This document shows, in pieces, positions 22,349-26,303 of a stretch of DNA of 26,303 nt. Both the position numbers and the translations under genes were made by a program. This DNA is from an uncultured Clostridium sp. Its GTDB lineage: Bacteria > Bacillota > Clostridia > TANB77 > CAG-508. The stretch lies in contig USEX01000017.1 of the NCBI GenBank assembly GCA_900553755.1, positions 1-26,303 on the forward strand, read 5' to 3'. Numbering within the stretch: the stretch's first letter is position 1; every line of letters begins with the position of its first letter. A model generated the notes under the pieces. That model made no database searches and was not told the DNA's origin. It saw only the letters and a program-made list of their open reading frames with translations.

Positions 22349-23881
22349 TTATTTCTGAATAATGCTTTCTCCTGTCATTTCTTTAGGTATTTCCATTCCC
22401 ATTAATTCCAACATTGTTGGTGCTAAGTCTGCAAGCTTTCCTTCTTTTAATTTAATATTATCTTTTCCAACTAATATTAATGGTACTGGGTTAGTTGTGT
22501 GTGCTGTATATGGTTCCCCTGTTTTGTAATCTATCATTTGCTCAGAATTTCCATGGTCTGCTGTAATCAAAAGCATTCCATTTTGTGCGTTTACAGCTTC
22601 AACAACTCTTTGAACACATTTATCAATAGTTTCAATTGCTTTTATTGCTGCTTCTAAATTTCCCGTATGACCTACCATATCTGGATTTGCATAATTTAAT
22701 ATTATGCTATCATATTTTTTTGAGTTGATTGCATCTACTACTTTATCTGTAACCTCACACGCACTCATTTCTGGTTTCATATCATAAGTTTCAACTTTAG
22801 GTGAAGGAACTAATATTCTATCTTCTCCCTCATATTGTTTTTCTTCTCCTCCGTTAAAGAAGAATGTAACATGTGCATATTTTTCTGTTTCTGCTATTCT
22901 TAATTGCTTTAATCCATGTTTGCTTATATATTCTCCAAAAGTATTTTTTAATGCTTCCTTCTTAAATGCAATTTCTACATTTTCTAAAGTTTCATCATAT
23001 GGAGTCATGCAAACATAATATAAATCTAAATCCTTTTTAGTTTCAAATTCGTTAAAGTCTTTATCTACAAGAGTTCTAGTAATTTCTCTTGCTCTATCTG
23101 GCCTAAAGTTGAAGCATATAACAGAATCATGTTTTCCTATTGTTGCCACTGGTGCATCTTGATTATAAATAACTGTTGGCTCAATGAATTCATCAAATAC
23201 TTCTTTTTGGTAAGATGCTTCTACTGCTTGGATTGCAGATGTTGCTTTTTCTCCTTTTCCATTCACCATTGCATCATAAGCTTTTTGAACTCTTTGCCAT
23301 CTTTTATCTCTATCCATAGCATAAAATCTTCCAGATAAACTTGCTATTTTTCCAACACCTTTTTCTTTCATTTTTTCTTCTAATTTTGCTACATATCCTT
23401 CACCAGATGTTGGTGCAGTATCTCTTCCATCCATAAAGCAATGAACATATACATTATCAAAGTCATTTCTCTTAGCCAATTCTAAAATTGCATATAAATG
23501 TCTTTCATGACTATGTACTCCACCATCTGAAAGTAATCCCATTACATGTAAATTAGAATTATATTTTTTACAATTCTCTATTGCTTTAGTTAAAACTTCA
23601 TTAGAGAAAAAGTCTCCATCTTCTATAGATTTAGTAATTTTAGTTAAATCTTGGTAAACTATTCTTCCAGCTCCAATATTTGTATGTCCTACCTCAGAAT
23701 TTCCCATTTGTCCTTCTGGTAATCCTACTTTTAGACCACTAGTATATATTGTTGTTGTTGGGCATGTTTTCATTAGTTTGTCTATATTAGGTGTATTGGC
23801 TAATTTCACTGCATTTCCTTTTTCATTCTCATTAATACCATATCCATCTAATATCATTAGCATCATTAACTTCTTATCCAT
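22349..23881 (-). CDS. gpmI: 2,3-bisphosphoglycerate-independent phosphoglycerate mutase (510 aa)
   Basis: Glycolytic interconversion of 3- and 2-phosphoglycerate by the manganese-dependent alkaline-phosphatase-superfamily enzyme. The metal ligand D12 is in ILDGYG, the phosphorylated serine S62 in GQMGNSEVGHTNIGAGR, then HSHERHLYA, FMDGRDTAP, SGRFYAMDRD, FNFRPDRAR and the C-terminal metal site ITADHGNSEQM. Length matches the family. GAAGGAAG precedes ATG 23881. It follows tpiA by 42 bases as the last of the four glycolytic genes. Confidence 0.98.
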   Translation of the reverse strand: MDKKLMMLMILDGYGINENEKGNAVKLANTPNIDKLMKTCPTTTIYTSGLKVGLPEGQMGNSEVGHTNIGAGRIVYQDLTKITKSIEDGDFFSNEVLTKAIENCKKYNSNLHVMGLLSDGGVHSHERHLYAILELAKRNDFDNVYVHCFMDGRDTAPTSGEGYVAKLEEKMKEKGVGKIASLSGRFYAMDRDKRWQRVQKAYDAMVNGKGEKATSAIQAVEASYQKEVFDEFIEPTVIYNQDAPVATIGKHDSVICFNFRPDRAREITRTLVDKDFNEFETKKDLDLYYVCMTPYDETLENVEIAFKKEALKNTFGEYISKHGLKQLRIAETEKYAHVTFFFNGGEEKQYEGEDRILVPSPKVETYDMKPEMSACEVTDKVVDAINSKKYDSIILNYANPDMVGHTGNLEAAIKAIETIDKCVQRVVEAVNAQNGMLLITADHGNSEQMIDYKTGEPYTAHTTNPVPLILVGKDNIKLKEGKLADLAPTMLELMGMEIPKEMTGESIIQK

Positions 23882-23923
23882 TTTTATCTTCCTTCCTTGA
23901 CATTTATATATTGCTATTAAAAT

Positions 23924-24685
23924 CTATTCTTTATTTTCATTATAATTTACTATTTTAGAGAATTCGTCTACCTTTAAACTTGCTCCACCAATTAAAGCTC
24001 CATCTATATCAGACATTTCAAATAATTCTTTTGCGTTTGTAGATTTTACACTACCGCCATATTGAATTACTACCTCTTCAGCTACATCATTACCAAATAA
24101 TTCTGATATTTTGTTTCTTATATCTTTAATATTATTATTTGCATCTTCTGAAGTAGCTGTTTTTCCTGTTCCAATTGCCCATATAGGTTCATAAGCAATT
24201 ATTACTTTTTCTACTTGTTCTTTTTCTAATCCTTCTAATGCTGCTTCCACTTGGTTAGTTATAATGTCCTTCGTTTTTCCAGCTTCTTTTTGTTCTAATG
24301 TTTCTCCAACACATACTATTGGGGTTAATCCATTTGCAAAAGCTGATTTAACTTTTTTATTTACAGTTTCATCAGTTTCTGCAAAATATTGTCTTCTTTC
24401 TGAATGACCTATTATTACATATTCAACTCCAATTGATTTTAACATCATTCCTGAAATTTCTCCTGTAAATGCTCCCTTTTCTTCCCAATGCATATTTTGT
24501 GCGCCTATTTTTATATTAGTATCTTGTGCAGTTAATAATGCATAAAACAAATCTGTATATGGCACACATAATATAACTTCATTTTTAGTATTTTTTACTA
24601 GTGGTGTTAATTGTGCTATAAAATCAATTGTTTCATTTGGAAGCATATTCATTTTCCAATTTCCCGCTATTACTTTTTTTCTCAT
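23924..24685 (-). CDS. tpiA: Triosephosphate isomerase (253 aa)
   Basis: Interconverts dihydroxyacetone phosphate and glyceraldehyde 3-phosphate. Residues seen: N9 and K11 in GNWKMN, catalytic H94 in VIIGHSERRQYF, catalytic E166 in AYEPIWAIGTGK (the loop that closes over substrate) and the phosphate-binding YGGSVK and GALIGGASL. The frame runs 11 codons further upstream, overlapping the end of pgk, but the ATG at 24685 is right for the conserved N-terminus and has GAAGGAG at proper distance. It starts 14 bases after the pgk stop, so the two are cotranscribed. Confidence 0.98.
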   Translation of the reverse strand: MRKKVIAGNWKMNMLPNETIDFIAQLTPLVKNTKNEVILCVPYTDLFYALLTAQDTNIKIGAQNMHWEEKGAFTGEISGMMLKSIGVEYVIIGHSERRQYFAETDETVNKKVKSAFANGLTPIVCVGETLEQKEAGKTKDIITNQVEAALEGLEKEQVEKVIIAYEPIWAIGTGKTATSEDANNNIKDIRNKISELFGNDVAEEVVIQYGGSVKSTNAKELFEMSDIDGALIGGASLKVDEFSKIVNYNENKE

Positions 24686-24699
24686 ATTTAAATCTCCTT

Positions 24700-25887
24700 C
24701 TATTTCTCTTGTAAGCATTCAACTCCTGGTAATTTCTTGCCTTCTAAGAATTCTAATGATGCTCCACCACCTGTTGAAATGTGTGTAAATTTATCACCTA
24801 TTCCTAATTTTTCAATAGCTGCAGCAGAATCTCCTCCACCTATTATTGTAGTTACATCTTGTAAGTCCCCTAAAAATTTAGCTATACTATTTGTTCCAAT
24901 TGCAAATTGATCAAATTCAAATAGTCCAACTGGCCCATTCCAAATTACAGTTTTAGCTTTAGAAAGCTCTTCCTCATACATTTTTATTGTTTTTGCTCCT
25001 ATATCAAAGCCTTCCCAGCCATCTGGTATTTCAGTATAATCCACTGTTTTACTTTCTGTATCTGCACTAAATTCTTTTCCTACTTTTGTATCTACTGGAA
25101 GCATTAATTTTACACCCTTTTGCTTTGCTTTTTCCATTAAGCTTGTTGCTAAATCTAATTTATCCAATTCGCAAATTGAATTTCCTACATTATACCCCAT
25201 TGCTTTAAAGAATGTATATGCCATTCCTCCACCAATTAATAGTGTATCTACTTTTTCTAACAAACTATCTATTACCCCGATTTTATCTGAAACCTTTTTT
25301 CCTCCTAATATAGCCATAAAAGGTCTCTCTGGACTTTCTAGTGTTTTGCCTAAAAAGTTTATTTCCTTTTCCATTAAAAATCCTGCAACTGCTGGTAAAT
25401 AGTTTGCGACACCTGCTGTTGAAGCATGTGCTCTATGTGCAGTTCCAAAAGCATCATTCACATACACTTCTGCTAGTGAAGCTAATTCTTTAGCAAATTC
25501 AGCATCATTTGCTTCTTCTCTACTATCAAATCTAACATTTTCTAATAATACAATGTCGCCCTCTTTCATATTTGAAGTTAATTCTTTTGCGCTTTTGCCA
25601 ATAATATCATCTGCTAATTTTACCTCTTTTCCCAATAATCTTGATAATTCATCTGCTACAGGTTGTAAAGAAAACTCTTTTTTTACTTCTCCCTTTGGTC
25701 TTCCTAAATGAGAGCATAGTATTACTTTACAATCATTTTCTAATAAATATTTGATTGTAGGTAAAGCTCCTACTATTCTTCTGTTATCTGTGATTTTTAA
25801 GTTTTCATCTAATGGAACGTTAAAATCACATCTTACTAATACTTTCTTTCCTTTTAAATCAATATCTCTTATAGTTTTTTTATCCAT
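24700..25887 (-). CDS. pgk: Phosphoglycerate kinase (395 aa)
   Basis: Transfers phosphate from 1,3-bisphosphoglycerate to ADP in glycolysis. N-terminal substrate-binding domain with VLVRCDFNVP (residues 16-25), SHLGRPKG and LLENVRF; C-terminal nucleotide domain with LGGKKVSDKIGV, NGPVGLFEF and GGGDSAAAIEKLG, ending in HISTGGGASLEFLEGK. Length is normal. AGGAGG lies just before ATG 25887. Separated from gap by 128 bases containing two hairpins. Confidence 0.98.
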   Translation of the reverse strand: MDKKTIRDIDLKGKKVLVRCDFNVPLDENLKITDNRRIVGALPTIKYLLENDCKVILCSHLGRPKGEVKKEFSLQPVADELSRLLGKEVKLADDIIGKSAKELTSNMKEGDIVLLENVRFDSREEANDAEFAKELASLAEVYVNDAFGTAHRAHASTAGVANYLPAVAGFLMEKEINFLGKTLESPERPFMAILGGKKVSDKIGVIDSLLEKVDTLLIGGGMAYTFFKAMGYNVGNSICELDKLDLATSLMEKAKQKGVKLMLPVDTKVGKEFSADTESKTVDYTEIPDGWEGFDIGAKTIKMYEEELSKAKTVIWNGPVGLFEFDQFAIGTNSIAKFLGDLQDVTTIIGGGDSAAAIEKLGIGDKFTHISTGGGASLEFLEGKKLPGVECLQEK

Positions 25888-25913
25888 ATTTTCCTCCTAT
25901 TTTTTAAAGACAC

Positions 25914-25944
25914 ATATTAGAAATTTAAATCAAATTTCTAATAT
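25914..25944 (-). other. Hairpin before pgk
   Basis: A 13-base perfect stem (25914-25926 with 25932-25944) around a five-base loop, AT-rich and with no T run. Together with the hairpin at 25966-26001 it forms the gap-pgk intergenic region. Possible transcript-processing or stability element. Confidence 0.6.
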
Positions 25945-25965
25945 CTAACTTTTAAAATATTATCT

Positions 25966-26001
25966 GTTAGAAGTTGAAACATCTACGTATCAACTTCTAA
26001 C
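25966..26001 (-). terminator. Hairpin after gap, possible partial terminator
   Basis: A 12-base perfect stem (GTTAGAAGTTGA with complement) and 12-base loop, 14 bases past the gap stop. The following minus-strand sequence is AT-rich without a strong T tract, so read-through into pgk is expected. Confidence 0.55.
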
Positions 26002-26015
26002 CAATAATTTATATT

Positions 26016-26303
26016 TTATTTATGGTCAACTTTTGCCATGTATGCTGCTAAATCAACTAATTTGTGAGCATAGCCCCATTCATTATCATACCATGCTACT
26101 AATTTAACAAATGTATCTGTTAACATTATTCCTGCTTTTGCATCGAATATTGAAGTATGTTCATCACTTAAGAAATCTGATGAAACAACATCTTCATCAA
26201 CATATTCAACTATTCCTTTTAATTCTCCTTCAGCTGCTTTCTTCATTGCTGCGCATATTTCTTCGTATGTTGTTGGTTTTTCTAGATTACATGTTAAATC
26301 AAC
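26016..26303 (-). CDS. gap: Glyceraldehyde-3-phosphate dehydrogenase, C-terminal part (cut by window edge)
   Basis: Last 95 residues of the NAD-dependent phosphorylating enzyme that converts glyceraldehyde 3-phosphate to 1,3-bisphosphoglycerate. The frame is open to the window edge, beginning VDLTCNLEKPTTYEEICAAM (the DLT motif of the catalytic domain) and including GIVEYVDEDVVSSDF, LVAWYDNEWGYAHKLVDL and the C-terminal helix. The catalytic Cys and NAD-binding domain lie outside the window. First gene of the gap-pgk-tpiA-gpmI order. Confidence 0.97.
   Translation of the reverse strand, partial: VDLTCNLEKPTTYEEICAAMKKAAEGELKGIVEYVDEDVVSSDFLSDEHTSIFDAKAGIMLTDTFVKLVAWYDNEWGYAHKLVDLAAYMAKVDHK

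Overview
The window is very AT-rich, with GGAGG-type ribosome sites, several TTG/GTG starts and short intergenic gaps. It encodes Spo0A and a SpoIIID-like regulator, families confined to endospore-forming Bacillota. It therefore looks like chromosomal DNA of a low-GC Clostridia member, probably an anaerobe of gut type. I cannot name the species. Almost all genes lie on the minus strand; the exception is a two-gene plus-strand unit (DUF4364 protein, deoD).

Region 1 (1-5600) is accessory and partly decayed. The left edge holds the terminus of an IS3-family (IS150-like) insertion sequence. It is followed by a gene-poor stretch with short direct repeats, a 60-residue ORF, and two gene fragments that meet head-to-head near 1007, each lacking its 5' end. 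Next comes a three-gene cassette of unknown function (5380 down to 1562) with its own promoter and a bidirectional terminator. Two of its proteins share a nearly identical C-terminal module of about 40 residues. One of these carries seven 16-residue coiled-coil repeats; the other has features that faintly recall ADP-ribosyltransferases. This cassette is the best candidate here for an undescribed system.

Region 2 (5600-7300) is a sporulation island: a SpoIIID-like protein with a normal helix-turn-helix half but a divergent tail, and an intact spo0A with a sigma-A-type promoter, a terminator and possible 0A boxes upstream.

Region 3 (7254-17036, minus) is housekeeping and signalling. In transcription order it holds a membrane DnaJ-domain protein, a 2,4-diaminopentanoate-dehydrogenase-like oxidoreductase, trmB, an OmpR-type regulator with its histidine kinase, a membrane-anchored WG-repeat protein, a methionine gamma-lyase-family PLP enzyme, a BaiN/HI0933-type flavoprotein, and a yigZ gene broken by a one-base frameshift.

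Region 4 (17154-18447, plus) is the DUF4364 protein and deoD, ending at a terminator shared with greA. Region 5 (18453-26303, minus) is a glycolytic gene run, gap (cut by the window edge), pgk, tpiA, gpmI, followed closely by a YezG-like protein, a membrane-anchored SH3/GH18 protein and an unknown protein. greA follows with its own promoter.
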